Of a DNA stretch of 64,000 nucleotides, positions 1-10,737 are shown one piece after another; position 1 is the stretch's first letter; the number at the start of each line of letters is the position of its first letter. The translations under genes were made by a program, and so were the position numbers. The notes under the pieces are model-generated. The model worked only from the letters and a program-made list of their open reading frames with translations, had not been told where the DNA came from and did no database searches. The DNA is from Pomphorhynchus laevis. Taxonomy: Eukaryota > Acanthocephala > Palaeacanthocephala > Echinorhynchida > Pomphorhynchidae. The DNA lies in assembly GCA_012934845.2 (NCBI GenBank), contig WNNJ02003552.1:80034-144033 (forward strand), given 5' to 3'.

Positions 1-1800
1 ATTCAGTTTAATTGAGAGATGTTAATAGACTTCAGAACGGGTTTATATTTATAAGATTAATAATAAGTCTATCGAAATTATAAATAATTGATTTAAATTT
101 ATTTTAAAATCTAAGTGACACGCTCATTGAAGACAACAATTGCTAATTCTTATTTCTAAAAGTTATAATGAAATTTATTCTAATATTTAATTATAATAAT
201 TATAATTGTGATGTTTACTAATATTAAAAATGGTTGGCCTTGCTTGATATTAGTAAATCCAACTATATATAATTATATATTATAATAGTTTAAATAATAT
301 TTATAATATATATATATATTATATAATTTATGAATATTAAAATATCATTACATATAATATTTCATTATAGTAAAACTTATTTTATTTTGAATTTTAGAGC
401 AATAAAGTGATAAGATCATTATTTATATGTTTCGATCGAATAATTATTGATAATAATCTAAATATGATCTTCAATTGGAAGTTAAAAATAAAAAGGTTGA
501 AGATAACTTTAAATTTATTACATAATTGTTTATTACTAAATTTTTCAAAGAAAATACTTTATTAGCGTGTATTTGGCCCCGCTGCTAAGTTGGATCGAAA
601 AATAGTGGCTGAAACTTGATAATACAGCAGTTCCTCTTGATGACCCTTATTTATTATTCGAATACATCGTATATTATTTATTAGCCAATTCATAAATATT
701 TTAATTTTTAGTTAAAATTTTAATTATAAATTCTATCGTTGTATAAATATAAATTGTATAAAATCTTACAATAATCTTTATTAGTTATAATTATTAAACT
801 TTATTATTAATACGTAGACTCAATTATCTGATCTGATAATATAATATTTATAATAATTAATATATTGTATTATATAATTTATGTATATTATAATGTAGCC
901 ACATATTATATTTCATTATAGTAAAAAAATATTTTAATTTTGAATTTCTTTATTCGCTGAAACATATATTAATACATTTGAAAAATGTATTTTACATATA
1001 TATATTTTATTTTTAAAGACGTATATTTTGGCTTTCCTTATCCTATATTCTGTCACGATTATTGCCTTTTATTGACATTTGTAAATTTAACTATATTTTA
1101 TTTAATCATATATTAATAGAGTATTAATTTATAATAATTTATATCCTATTTATAATATATATTATATAATTTATGTATATTGTTATATAACTACATATTA
1201 TATTTTAGTAAAAAATATTTTAATTTTGAATATTTTTTAACAGGATAAATAAAATAATTATTTATATTTAGCTTGAAACGTTAATTTTATTTTGGCTTGA
1301 AACATACATTTAAAAAATCTATTAATTAATTATTTAAAAAATCTATTAATATAGATTTAATATAATATTAATATAGATATAAGTAAAATATCGTTTTTAT
1401 ATTTAAAGTTTTTAATAATAGCTTTATTTATGCAAATAAACAAAATTAATAAAAACGGACTGCAAAAAATGTCTTATTTGTTTTCCAAAATATTTATAAA
1501 TAATTTAATTAAAAATAAATATGAATTCTACATGTATTTTATTTACAAACATATTTTGGCTTATCTATTATGCAACGACTATTGACAAAATAATTATATT
1601 TTACTAAATTAATACCGCTTTTAATAAGATTTTTAAAAATGGATAAATAGTTATCACACTAACAATATTTATCAAAATAGGCCTTGTTATTCAAATCTAT
1701 ACGACAAATACATTTAAATAAGCTGATCAATATCATACATGTATAAATGTTTGTGTTTAAAAGTATATTAATTTAAAATTATTGACTAGAAGGCTGATTG
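1..1800. other. A+T-rich gene-free flank
   Basis: No credible coding frame is visible. The stretch is made of short A/T runs and contains one degraded copy of the PLE-tail structured motif near 575-646. The block around 800-835 (tacgtagactcaattatc) matches the terminal block that closes PLE tails elsewhere in the window, so much of this stretch is probably decayed PLE 3' sequence. Confidence 0.5.
575..646 (+). repeat. PLE-tail structured motif, copy 1
   Basis: GGCCCC is followed by GCTGCTAAG and, about 50 bases on, by CAGCAG and TTGATGACC. The order and spacing match the better preserved copies at 42.2 and 60.5 kb. The CTGCT/AGCAG pairing survives but the G-rich middle has decayed. See the finding on the interleaved helices. 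Confidence 0.6.
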
Positions 1801-2203
1801 ATTCATATCATTTATTTTGGACAGTAAATAATTGTTACTATAACCGCTAACTTCAAATATCAAACGTATACTATTAGAAATGGTTATATTGTCGTCGTTG
1901 AGAATCAGCAATGCAGTTTATCAACTGAGCATCGTTACATTAAAAGTTTTTTCACACAAAAACATTGTTTTTAGAATTGTACTATCAATTTTATTTTTTT
2001 ACTAATTTTACATTTTTTTAATATTATTGGATTAAATTAACATGTTCCATCGAGCGTATCGTTAATAATACATCGGATTTTATCATGATCGTGTTGCTTA
2101 AACGAAATCTAAATGGAAGGCCAATAAATGAACTTTAAATTAAGTTTTATTTGACGGTCACGCTTTACTGATGCATTGTGAACCACGCTGTTTTTCATTT
2201 CAG

Positions 2204-2305
2204 GAAAAGTCCGCAATTATTAGTCGTGTTGAGTTACAGATGCCAACTTTGTCAAAGTTACCCGTAAACAAGAAAAGCAACCAAATTAGAAGAAGCTATC
2301 CATAA
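2204..2305 (+). CDS. Candidate terminal exon of an unidentified small peptide gene
   Basis: A good acceptor (tttttcatttcag) is followed in phase 0 by 33 open codons and TAA. The encoded peptide begins EKSAIISRVELQ and ends NQIRRSYP. It is less A+T-rich than its flanks and rich in Lys/Arg/Ser. The inverted copy at 62,942-63,043 keeps the same frame and acceptor. I do not recognise the product and see no convincing upstream exon in the window. It lies about 350 bp upstream of the prepro exons of the cationic peptide gene, so it could be the last exon of a neighbouring secreted-peptide gene. It could also be a chance frame. Confidence 0.35.
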   Translation, partial: EKSAIISRVELQMPTLSKLPVNKKSNQIRRSYP

Positions 2306-2654
2306 AATTAGTCAATCCGATTAATTGTTTACAGATCATTTCTGTTTCTATGATTTATTCTTCAAGTTCATTTCATACAAGAATCAAGCAGGTTTTACAT
2401 TATATTGATATTTTTCGAAACTTATAGAAATCATAGGTTTATATCAAATATCATGTAATATAGCCAAGCATTATTGTAGCAAGTGAGAACAAACATAAAT
2501 ACTTCTCTTTTATGTCTTTGAGTGGAAATTTTTGACATTGATGTTTTTACTTATCTTCATTTTTTGACGTTTTCGATCCGTCTGTGAATATAAATTAATC
2601 TGTTTGCACAATATTCATTCGTAAAACAGAGGTTTGTGAAATTCCAATAATACA

Positions 2655-2864
2655 ATGCTCTATTTTAATGTCATGTTACTTTTAATTACCTTCGTGGTTA
2701 TTGGGTTGCAGATGAGTACAGAAGTCAGAACAGTTCAAGATAGATTAATTGAAATTTCGGTTTGTTTTCATTTTTATAATTCGTTATTTCATTATTTTAA
2801 ATTTTAGGGGCCACATAAACGCAATAATGAGATTACCGATCTACTTAACAAAGATACCTTAACT
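2655..2864 (+). CDS. Signal-peptide and propeptide exons of a cationic peptide gene (left arm)
   Basis: Exon 1 (2655-2759, 105 nt) starts at ATG and encodes MLYFNVMLLLITFVVIGLQ, a clear signal sequence, followed by MSTEVRTVQDRLIEIS. It ends at a GT donor (gtttgt). After a 48-nt intron with acceptor attttag, exon 2 (2808-2864, 57 nt) encodes GPHKRNNEITDLLNKDTLT and ends at donor gtaatt. Both exons are multiples of three and both junctions are phase 0. The next same-strand mature exon in phase is at 5300, across PLE debris. The right-arm copy at 62,384-62,593 is almost identical (MLHFN instead of MLYFN). The 48-nt intron is very short, so intron retention should be considered. The inferred product is a secreted pre-pro-peptide. 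Confidence 0.6.
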
Positions 2865-4364
2865 GTAATTTTATAAAATCTTTCATATCGTTAACACTAA
2901 ATTTGTAATTTTAAATTATTTTAAATAAGTTGTATCTTTACAAACATTCCATGTTATCCGTAGTCTAATATGATAATATATCATGTAAATTATTTCTTAG
3001 TGAATTGTCAATGTCATCAATATTTTAAAAAGGTAAAGTACTGAGATTTAATTTTTAAATTTTATTTAGAGATTAAATTTTATCTACTATATTTGTAAAT
3101 ATACTAAATAAATGGAATATTTGAAATTTAAATTCAGTAATTTTTGAACGTGCAAGCATTGCATAAACAGAAAAATACATAAGTCGGAAGCGCTTTAGCA
3201 TAAAGTTTTTGGAATTTTCATTGATTACTGTAAATTGCTAATTCATTTACAAGTAAATTTCAACGCTTGGTTTTATCAATTTGATAATTTTAAAAATCGA
3301 TAAACATCCGCATTCAAACAACCAAACGAACAATTTATTACTAAACTATTTTTAATCGACCCTAAAATAACCTCAGCCTCATCTACATTGAAATCATCAT
3401 GTCATAAACCACACGCCTAAATCACACGATAATCTGTATCCGATAAACGATCATCCGAATTATTGCAGCTGTAAATTCTGTCACATTCACTATCTACCCA
3501 TTTCTCAGTTGTTGTAATCCGCGGTCATTTCCAAATTGTCAATCAAGCAAATCGAGCCGCTAACTCGCCACCTCCAACCTTATTAAGGCCCTTTACCATA
3601 TCAACCTATCCCAATGCAATTGTTAAGTCAAGCAGTCGAGCAAGTGACTGGTAATTCAAATCATAGCAAATGCCCACCAATTTTTTACCTGTTTTATTGA
3701 CCTGTCTTTTCCAAATTGTCTGCAATTATTAAGCCAATTCGTTCAATTGTGAAGCCAGGCAGTCGATCACGTGACCGGTAATTCAAATCACAGCAACTGA
3801 TCACCCATTTTTCATCTGTTTCATTGCCCTGTCTTTTCAAATTGTCACTCTATCAAATCGATTCACTACCTGCCGATCTTACCAACACCCTTGAAGTAAA
3901 TTATTTTTGATTTCATGAATGCTTTCGTTTTGTAATAATTTTTTAATATATTTATTTTAGTTTCCTCTCCATTCCAAAGGCTACAGAGGATATTAATATT
4001 CTCAGATTATATCTAATATGATTAAGAGTAGACAGTCTCAAATAATTCCGACTTTGTTTAATTTTCTGGCTGAAATAAATGTTTTTATTTTTACATAAAT
4101 AAATGCTTACATTCATTCCATAAATTAATGCGTAGATAAATGTTGGTATTAAAACTAATAAAAGTTGCTTTTATCTTACAAAATATGCTATATTTAATGT
4201 AATTTAATCACCTGTTCTGAATAATTTAAAAGTTGTTAAACAATACACATGCTATATTTTCTTTGACTTTGTATTTTAGGATTTGAATCCTAATTTAAGT
4301 TTATCAAGTTATTCAAGATAGCGATTACAGTATCAAGTAGTTGCAATTTTGTATATATCTAGAT

Positions 4365-4920
4365 ATGAACATTAAATTAACATTAATTAAAACTACTATT
4401 AATTTATATCGTAAAGATGACATATTCATATTTAAAATATGCAAAAATATGTCGAAATATGTTATAAATAGTTTCACTATATAATTAGTGAACAAATTTA
4501 TCCAGAAAGCCTTATTCTTAACAAAACCAATATTAATGATAAAGAAGGTATATATCTAGATATAAACATTAAATTAACATTAACTAAAACTACTATTAAT
4601 TTATATCGTAAAGATGACATATTTTAAATTTACAAGAAACATATTTTTGCATGAGCATTCATGCATACCATATAATATAAAATATAATACATTAAATAAT
4701 GAAATTTTAAGAATTGCAACAATATGTAATGATATTGGCTTTCTTCAAAATCATTTTAATAATTTAATAGATACATATTTTAAACTAGGTTACTATAAAA
4801 ATAACATCAAGCAGAAAATAGTAAAATATATAAATCAACACAATAATATAAAGAATAAATTTAAACTCTTAAGTGGGAAATTTTTGTGGATGGATAATAA
4901 ACAATATGCTTTGTATTAGA
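4365..4920 (+). mobile_element. Fragment of PLE reverse transcriptase (C-terminal part)
   Basis: The open stretch at 4614-4919 encodes TYFKFTRNIFLHEHSCIPYN, then NEILRIATICNDIGF and NLIDTYFKLGYY, and ends in WMDNKQYALY. This is the region after the catalytic YxDD of PLEs that carry the endonuclease at the N terminus (the LYRKDDIFKF...SCIPYN...ICND pattern). A partly duplicated, degraded stretch precedes it at 4365-4560. The same protein segment recurs on the minus strand at 59.5-59.9 and 60.63-60.98 kb. It is a 5'-truncated non-functional copy, followed directly by the PLE tail motif at 4978-5046. Confidence 0.75.
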
Positions 4921-4977
4921 ATAAGATACTATATAATCAAATTTAATCAGAGGAAATACGTTCTTAGCACGTATTTG

Positions 4978-5046
4978 GTTTGGTGCTATGTTGGGTGGAG
5001 GAATTAGGGGCAGAAATCTGATAGTTTAGCAGTTCATTTTGATGAC
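4978..5046 (+). repeat. PLE-tail structured motif, copy 2
   Basis: It reads TGCTATG, then GTGGAGGAATTAGGGGCAG, then AATCTG, then TTTAGCAG and GATGACC. It lies about 60 bases downstream of the PLE coding fragment, which shows that the motif belongs to the element's 3' untranslated tail. The GGCCCC segment is degraded to GGTTTGG here. Confidence 0.65.
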
Positions 5047-5299
5047 CTATAAACCTTATTATGATACAACGTCTGTTATATATTACTCAAGTCATAAAAA
5101 TTGACTTTTATTTTTAATTTCAATTTTAAATTTTAACTTGATATAAGTTATATAATGCCTTATTACAATTATTTATAGTTATTTATTATCTAATTATTAA
5201 ATTTTGATTTATTGATCTAGCATTTTTATTTTTTTATTTATTTATTTTATTATTTTATAATTATATCAAATACGTAGACTAGGATACTTATTTATTTAG

Positions 5300-5485
5300 G
5301 ATATGAGTACAGTTTATCAAGTTCTTCAAAATCGCGATAAAAGAGGATTAAAAAAGTTCAAGAAATCGATTAAGAAGAGACTCAGAAAATTGGAAGAATC
5401 GACGAAAAAACGAGCCAAGGAAGTAGAACAATATGGAAAGAAAGAGATCGCACCAGCAATTGTTGCAACTTTATCGGGGAAATAA
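5300..5485 (+). CDS. Mature exon, cecropin-like cationic peptide, type A (left arm)
   Basis: Acceptor cttatttatttag is followed in phase 0 by GAT ATG and 60 codons ending in TAA. The exon encodes a short pro-segment (MSTVYQVLQNRDKR) closing in a dibasic KR site. A 46-residue peptide follows: GLKKFKKSIKKRLRKLEEST, then KKRAKEVEQYGKKEIAPAIV, then ATLSGK. The first 30 residues are Lys/Arg-rich and would form an amphipathic helix. A-P-A is a hinge before a hydrophobic tail, and the final G-K could direct C-terminal amidation. This is the architecture of cecropins, and the KLEES/KLENS core recalls cecropin P1 of Ascaris. The likely role is a secreted membrane-active defence or secretion peptide. 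The prepro exons at 2655-2864 are the nearest in-phase partners. The start of this ORF is inside the exon and is not the true translation start. Confidence 0.65.
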   Translation, partial: DMSTVYQVLQNRDKRGLKKFKKSIKKRLRKLEESTKKRAKEVEQYGKKEIAPAIVATLSGK

Positions 5486-5779
5486 CCCAATGACAACCTA
5501 TTTTCATAAAATATGTAACATTAAAAATACAATATACTCTAAGTATAATGACAATTCAAACAATCGATATCATGAATCTTTGATATAAAACTTTTTCACT
5601 ATATTTCTTCGTTCCTATAAATTTACAAATAATTATCCACTTTTTACTTAGTAAGCTTCTCATCGTCCGTTAATTATTAGTCAATTCAAAACATTTGACG
5701 TATATTTAAATTGAAATCATGTTTTACAACTTTAACATTGATCTCCTTGAAGTTTTACATTTACCCTAAAACGCGAACA

Positions 5780-5875
5780 ATGAAACGACAAAGGAATGTA
5801 CAGAAGAGAGCGAAAGAAGTTGGAGCAATTGAATAGAAAGCAATTGCGCCAAACCTAATCAAAATTAGCTTTTAA
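5780..5875 (+). pseudogene. Broken cecropin-like peptide exon, type D (left arm)
   Basis: About 300 bp downstream of the type A exon lies a peptide-like stretch with the family's QKRAKEV core and an A-I-A-P hinge remnant. It carries about one break and no clear signal or pro-region. The same relic sits at the same position after the type A copies at 34.2 kb and 58.8 kb with the same damage, so it was already broken when the module was duplicated. Confidence 0.7.
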
Positions 5876-5949
5876 TGTATAATAATTTCAAGTGATATTA
5901 TGCTTAAGCAAATTGTACGATGGAGATTTTATATATAAAATCTCGATGG

Positions 5950-5951
5950 AG

Positions 5952-6021
<70 letters not shown>
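5950..6021. repeat. (TA)n microsatellite
   Basis: An uninterrupted alternating AT run of roughly 70 bases. It is absent at the equivalent place in the 34.8 kb and 58.3 kb copies. Confidence 0.95.
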
Positions 6022-6022
<1 letters not shown>

Positions 6023-6179
6023 CGGTATGGCATTATATACGACGTGTATTTAATTATTAAAATTATTAAATTGAATTTGTTTATTAAAAGCTTACAAATT
6101 CTTTATTAGAATATACTGTGAAAGTATACAAATTGTAACCGTCCTTATTGAATTAAGCAACACATAAAATTATGAAATT

Positions 6180-6473
6180 TATTTTAAAAGAGATTCGAGT
6201 ATGTCGGTTCATATCATTGTGGAAAGAAGAAATAGCATCCGCCGACAGAGCATTGTTGTTAAAACCAATATTTCGGTTTTAAAGCGAAACCAATTTCAAG
6301 GTAATTGTTTTAATTTGCTACTATCAAGAAAAATCTTTTGACCAGTTAAAACAATTTGAACCAATTTTCTTGATATTAGCAAATTAAAACAATTACCTTG
6401 AAAATGGTTTCGCTTGGAAACCGAAATATTGGTTTTAACAACAATGTTCTGTTGGCGGATGCCTTCTTTCAAC
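6180..6473. mobile_element. Foldback (MITE-like) insertion with 8-bp flanking repeats
   Basis: Arms of roughly 110 bp (from about 6222 inward and from about 6470 inward) are inverted copies: GCATCCGCCGACAGAGCATT on the left is mirrored as AATGTTCTGTTGGCGGATGC on the right. The sister copies at about 35,030 and 58,130 read straight through ATGAAATTAAT without it. In this copy ATGAAATT occurs on both sides (6172-6179 and 6474-6481), as expected for an 8-bp target-site duplication of hAT-type elements. The first 40 or so bases after the left repeat are not part of the palindrome. No transposase is encoded. Confidence 0.75.
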
Positions 6474-6481
6474 ATGAAATT

Positions 6482-7045
6482 AATTTTTATCTAAGATAAT
6501 GATTTCTGAAAAAGTAAAATTCAAATTAATTAAATTATATAATAAATTATAATTATATTTAAATAATATAAATAATATTATAATTTAATTATCTTTAGTA
6601 AGCATTCAATATGACGACAAATGTTTTTTGCATAATAAACTCAAGTAACAAGTTATTATTAATTATAATATTATTAATATTAATAATACTCAACAAGCTA
6701 GATTTTCTAAGAATAAAATTTTCTTGATAGGTGATAAGTAATTAGACTTTTTTAAACTTTGTAAAAAATTAACTTTGAATTAAAAATACGTTAAGGAGAA
6801 ATATTATTATTAAAAAATATTGATTTATCTTCATCTCTGTAATAATTCAATTTTTTATTTGAAAAAGTTAAATTAATAAAAAAAACTCGATTATAATCTA
6901 AAAATTATATTTCTATAAGACGTAACAAGCCACTAGATATTTCTGATTTTCAATCATTTTTTAATTTGTATATTATATTAGAGATTATATTATTTTAATC
7001 TTTTATATTAGAGATATTATTATAAATAATATAATATGCTAGGTA
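6482..7045. other. A+T-rich spacer of the duplicated peptide module
   Basis: No gene is visible. The stretch is conserved with 20,440-20,970 and 35,060-35,560 on the plus strand and with 57,620-58,110 on the minus strand, which defines it as part of the duplicated module. Confidence 0.6.
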
Positions 7046-7049
7046 TTCT

Positions 7050-7145
7050 TGAAAACTAGAAGTAAACTTGAAAACTGGAAAATTCGGTGCATAAGAGAGC
7101 GAGGCAATTGCAGAGTCGATATTTGCTGCAGTTAAACTTTTATAA
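7050..7145 (+). pseudogene. Relic of a cecropin-like peptide exon, type E (left arm)
   Basis: Weak but collinear similarity to the type B mature exon at 24.26 kb, including the segments around GGAAAATTCGGTGCATAAGA and GCTGCAGTTAAACTT. It is multiply broken. Equivalent relics are at 20.98, 35.56, 49.55, 49.82 and 57.57 kb. Confidence 0.55.
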
Positions 7146-7597
7146 AATATTAAAGAAAGTTATAAATTATTTATACAATAGTTATATTAAACGACTAATA
7201 AAAATGTTTTTATGTGCTTTATCATTTTGATTCTTATAGTTATTATTTGAAACAAAATTATTTAAATTGTATTTTCAATTAAATGTTTTAAGTTAATTTA
7301 ATTTAAACATATAAAGTGTTAATTTAAAATAATAAATTATTTTAAGAACAGAATTCTCAAATGATAAATGATGAACATAAAAGTACGAAACCTAAAACAA
7401 GAAAATTAATTTTAATGATCTTAATGCTTTGTTAAATTCGGAACCACATTTTTTAATAAATTGTAAAACATACAGCTTATAAAAAAGAAAATAATCGGAA
7501 GTTTAGTTAGAAACCAATTTGAACAAAAATATATTCAATTTGTGTTTTAAATGTATAAGCAGTTATTTAATATACGAATAATTAATCTATTTTTGGT

Positions 7598-7885
7598 TAC
7601 TTGAAGACTTCAGATCGAGCGTAGATCTACAGATTACAGAACTTAGGTTAGAAACTGATAGCGCAAATAGGGTTCAAACGACTTCGTCGTTGTGTGCCAA
7701 GGTATGTGGTAAGAATTAATGAGGTAATGATATCGTATCTGACTTCGTACGCGATATCACATAGTGTGATCTAGCAAAATTAACTAAGATAAATAAAATA
7801 ATCCATCGAAGAATCATAAGCACTTATTTAATGATTTCCTAATTATATCAGTGTTAAATATAAAGAATGATTCGAAGGCATCTCG
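7598..7885 (+). repeat. tRNA-derived SINE, T family
   Basis: A tRNA-like head (box-B-like GGGTTCAAACGAC near 7670) is followed by the shared central block GTGTGATCTAGCAA, then TAAATAAAATAATCCATCGA, and the tail block AATGATTTCCTAATTATATC. The central and tail blocks also occur in the ribozyme-bearing R repeats at 50-51.7 kb and in copies at 26.9, 40.0 and 42.6 kb. Confidence 0.6.
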
Positions 7886-9160
7886 CGAAATGCGGTTTTA
7901 ACAAAAGGTGAGAAAATTAGAAGACTTAAAGAATTTGTATACAGCTAATGCGTAAAAAAATCATAAATTTTTGATTATTCGTATATATTTTTGATTATTT
8001 GTATAGTGAGCTTTGACATCAAAAGAATTAAATAAAAAATTATTTTTTCATACATTTTTGATTATTCCAATATTCATTTTCAAGTGCTATGTCTTTAGAT
8101 TAAGAAGAAAAAGTAAAAAACAATAAAAAAAAGCAATAAACCAACGATGAAATATAAATATAAAACTCCACCAGTTTGATAGCTGTATTTCTAAAGAATT
8201 GCGTTTATTATTAATGCAATTCTACGATCAATACAATTTCCAAATGTGGTTTTTATTTAGGTTGTTTAATCATTTAATTTTTCATTATACATTTTGTAGA
8301 AAGATTTATAGCTCATTCAGAAAACCTACCTTACATTAACTTGAATCTTTCAAAGTCAAGTTATAAGAGCAAACACTTTTAAGTGCACGAAAAAGCTAAA
8401 TTGTTACTTAATTTTTTAGAGAATTAATATTAAATATGCTACAGTTGGTTCAAGTATCAAACGTTAGTAAAGTCATGTAATTGTTTACGATTTTAGACCA
8501 ATGTTGAACAAGAAAATACATAAACGTGATATGTTGCTATATTTGTGACTGATTATAAATGCTCCATAAAGGGACCTCTTAAAAAACTGATGTTATAAAT
8601 TAACTTGTGCGATTTAATTTCTGTATGTACATGTTTGTGTCTTAAGATGTGTATAGTGCAATGATATTTTAGTATTGCACCAAATTTGCCACTTCAGAAG
8701 TACTGATAAAAACACTTCAATTCTCTCTTATTTTGATAAATGATCACAATTTATTTTTCTTCGTCCGAGAAACTGAAAAAAAATAACTTAATTTCCGATA
8801 ATAATTACTGCTTGAACATTACAAACTGAAAATAAAGAAATTTTTTATAAACTTTAAAAGTAAATTAAAGATAATTTGAAATTATTTTTCATAACTTCAT
8901 TTAATTATCATTTAAAGCGGAACGATAAAAGAAGAATTTAACCTCAACCCGTGTGCTACATTACCATTTATTCGACCCAATATTACAAAGAATATAAGAA
9001 CTCTTAAAATACAGCTCATTAAATTTGTTAATTACTACAAAAATAATAAAGATTGTAGGAGTCAGAAATCTAAATAAAATTCAGTTACTTAATATAGACA
9101 AAAAATATTATCTATACCGTTTAAACAGATATATTTTTAGGAAAATGCTGCATGACTTTG
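7886..9160. other. A+T-rich spacer of the left arm
   Basis: No coding frame is supported. The sequence matches the minus strand of 54.53-55.68 kb (for example 8,200-8,560 with 55,170-55,520). Confidence 0.6.
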
Positions 9161-9169
9161 TTCTTTGTT

Positions 9170-9365
9170 TTAACGAGCGACACCTACTACAATTGACGGA
9201 GCTAAATTTTTCTTTACTTGATTTTCAACTTCTTTATACCGCTTCTTTGTGGACTTTCTTAGTTTTTTAAATCGCTTCTTAAATGACCTTTTTATTTTTT
9301 CCAACTCCTTTTGTCACGTTGACGACCGTATTGTGATCGTAGTTGCTGACTATGTGATTCCACCT
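9170..9365 (-). pseudogene. Broken cecropin-like peptide exon, type C (left arm)
   Basis: The minus strand encodes a family member with a RDKR dibasic pro-site and a Lys-rich helix (KKRFKKLRKSTKKRYKEVEN), then an A-P hinge and a short hydrophobic end. The exon carries about one break. Its inverted counterpart at about 54,320-54,514 has the same damage. It lies opposite in orientation to the type A exon of the same arm. Confidence 0.6.
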
Positions 9366-9449
9366 TTTCACAAAATAGACAAGATAATTAAATACTTTTT
9401 ATTTAATAAAATTGATAAAATTGAAAAAATTAAAAAAATATTATAGACC

Positions 9450-10735
9450 AAATTGCGACCAAATGTTTACTCTTCCACAAAAAATATTTGTTGAAGGTTA
9501 AAAATGTATATTCAACTACTGAATATTAATAAGATCGTTAATTAATAAAATTACTTAACCGATAACTGTACAGATTTGGAGTCATCGGCAGCAGCAAGCC
9601 TAGATTGTTAGGAAATTAAGTTGGAAATAACAGTGTCGTCAAATTGGGATCTCGTAGTAACGTTGAATAATAGTAAAGGAGGGAACATTATGAATCGTCA
9701 AGTGTATACTTGTAAGCTGCTGGGTATCGTAATATATCAATACGATTAAGAGGTCATGATTTTTTATTACATCCAGTCCCCGGTACGATCGGGTGTTTGT
9801 TATAGCTATGTTACGTAAGGATTAAAAACTATGTTACGTAAGGATAAAGGGTTTTCCAATTATTAATTATTAATTTTAATATGTTATAATATAATACATA
9901 ATATCTTTACAAAAGTATGTGTTAATATTTTTATATCGTTATACAAATACAAAAATAAGGAAATCACACAATAAGTTCTAAAACGAAACAACACTGGAAA
10001 CTTCGCCATTGCTGGTTTTAAATTAATTTAATAAAAGAACATCATGGTATGTTGCTATCCTAGGAGAAAATTATTTAAACGTGTAAATTATATAAATATT
10101 ATATGATATGAACCTGCAAATTATATAAAAAGGTTAATTTACGATTGCATTAATTCTTACCTTTTCATCGTGTATTTTTGGTTTAATTAAACTTGCAGCC
10201 GGACTAAGATTGGGGCCACCAGTCGGTATTAGCAAATTTTCGGATCTCTAATTTAAATAAAATTTAACTGTTTTATAGACATTAAATTACCAATACGTGA
10301 GTATTTATTAATTCTCCTGTTGATCCTAATACAGGAGATCGCTAAATAAATGATTGAAGTTGGTAAGTTAATTATAATTATCACTAGTCCCTTAAAGTAA
10401 ATTTTAGAATTTTGTAAATATCACATTCAATAATTATTGAGTAAATGTAAACAAGAATTTGTACTTACGAATCTGCTACGAACACAATAATATAAAGAAA
10501 AGAAGAATGTCAATGTTGGATGAAGTAGAGAGTAACAATCTATACAATGTGATTGTTGTTGTAATTGTTGTTTGCTGCCTTTCGCTGTCAGAAAAGAAAG
10601 GACATTGCGTAATGAAATACGAAAGAACATTGTATTTATAGTATCGATACGGAAGACACGTGACTACGTTGGATATAGCCGTAATGTCAAAAAAATGAGA
10701 AAACAAGCAAGGGAAAAAAGCTTATAAAGGATTAT
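9450..10735. other. Gene-free stretch with a diverged inverted copy of the 28.1 kb region
   Basis: 9,450-9,895 is shared with the right arm. 10,310-10,500 is a diverged reverse copy of 28,050-28,230 (common blocks CGTAGCAGATT, gtaagtac, and the CCTAATAC region). Two short overlapping frames at 10.43-10.71 kb look like chance and are not supported. Confidence 0.5.
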
Positions 10736-10737
10736 TA

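Larger units (their letters stand above)
1800..9895. repeat. Left arm of a large inverted duplication
   Basis: Read on the minus strand, this segment matches 53,770-63,420 block by block. Examples are 1,861-1,950 with 63,310-63,400, the prepro exons at 2,655-2,864 with 62,384-62,593, and 8,010-9,890 with 53,770-55,680. Divergence is low in several blocks. The arms differ by insertions: a foldback element at about 6.2 kb is only on the left, and about 930 bp at 55.69-56.62 kb is only on the right. PLE fragments also differ between arms. Confidence 0.85.

Noticed and set aside
8990-9446. Plus-strand frames of 81 and 65 codons (and their mirrors at 54.2-54.7 kb)
   Set aside because: They are antisense to the type C peptide exon, which has the family similarity.
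10427-10706. Two overlapping minus-strand frames (67 and 76 codons) and one plus-strand frame
   Set aside because: No family similarity, no signal or splice logic, mutually overlapping; the region is a diverged inverted copy of a non-coding stretch at 28.1 kb.
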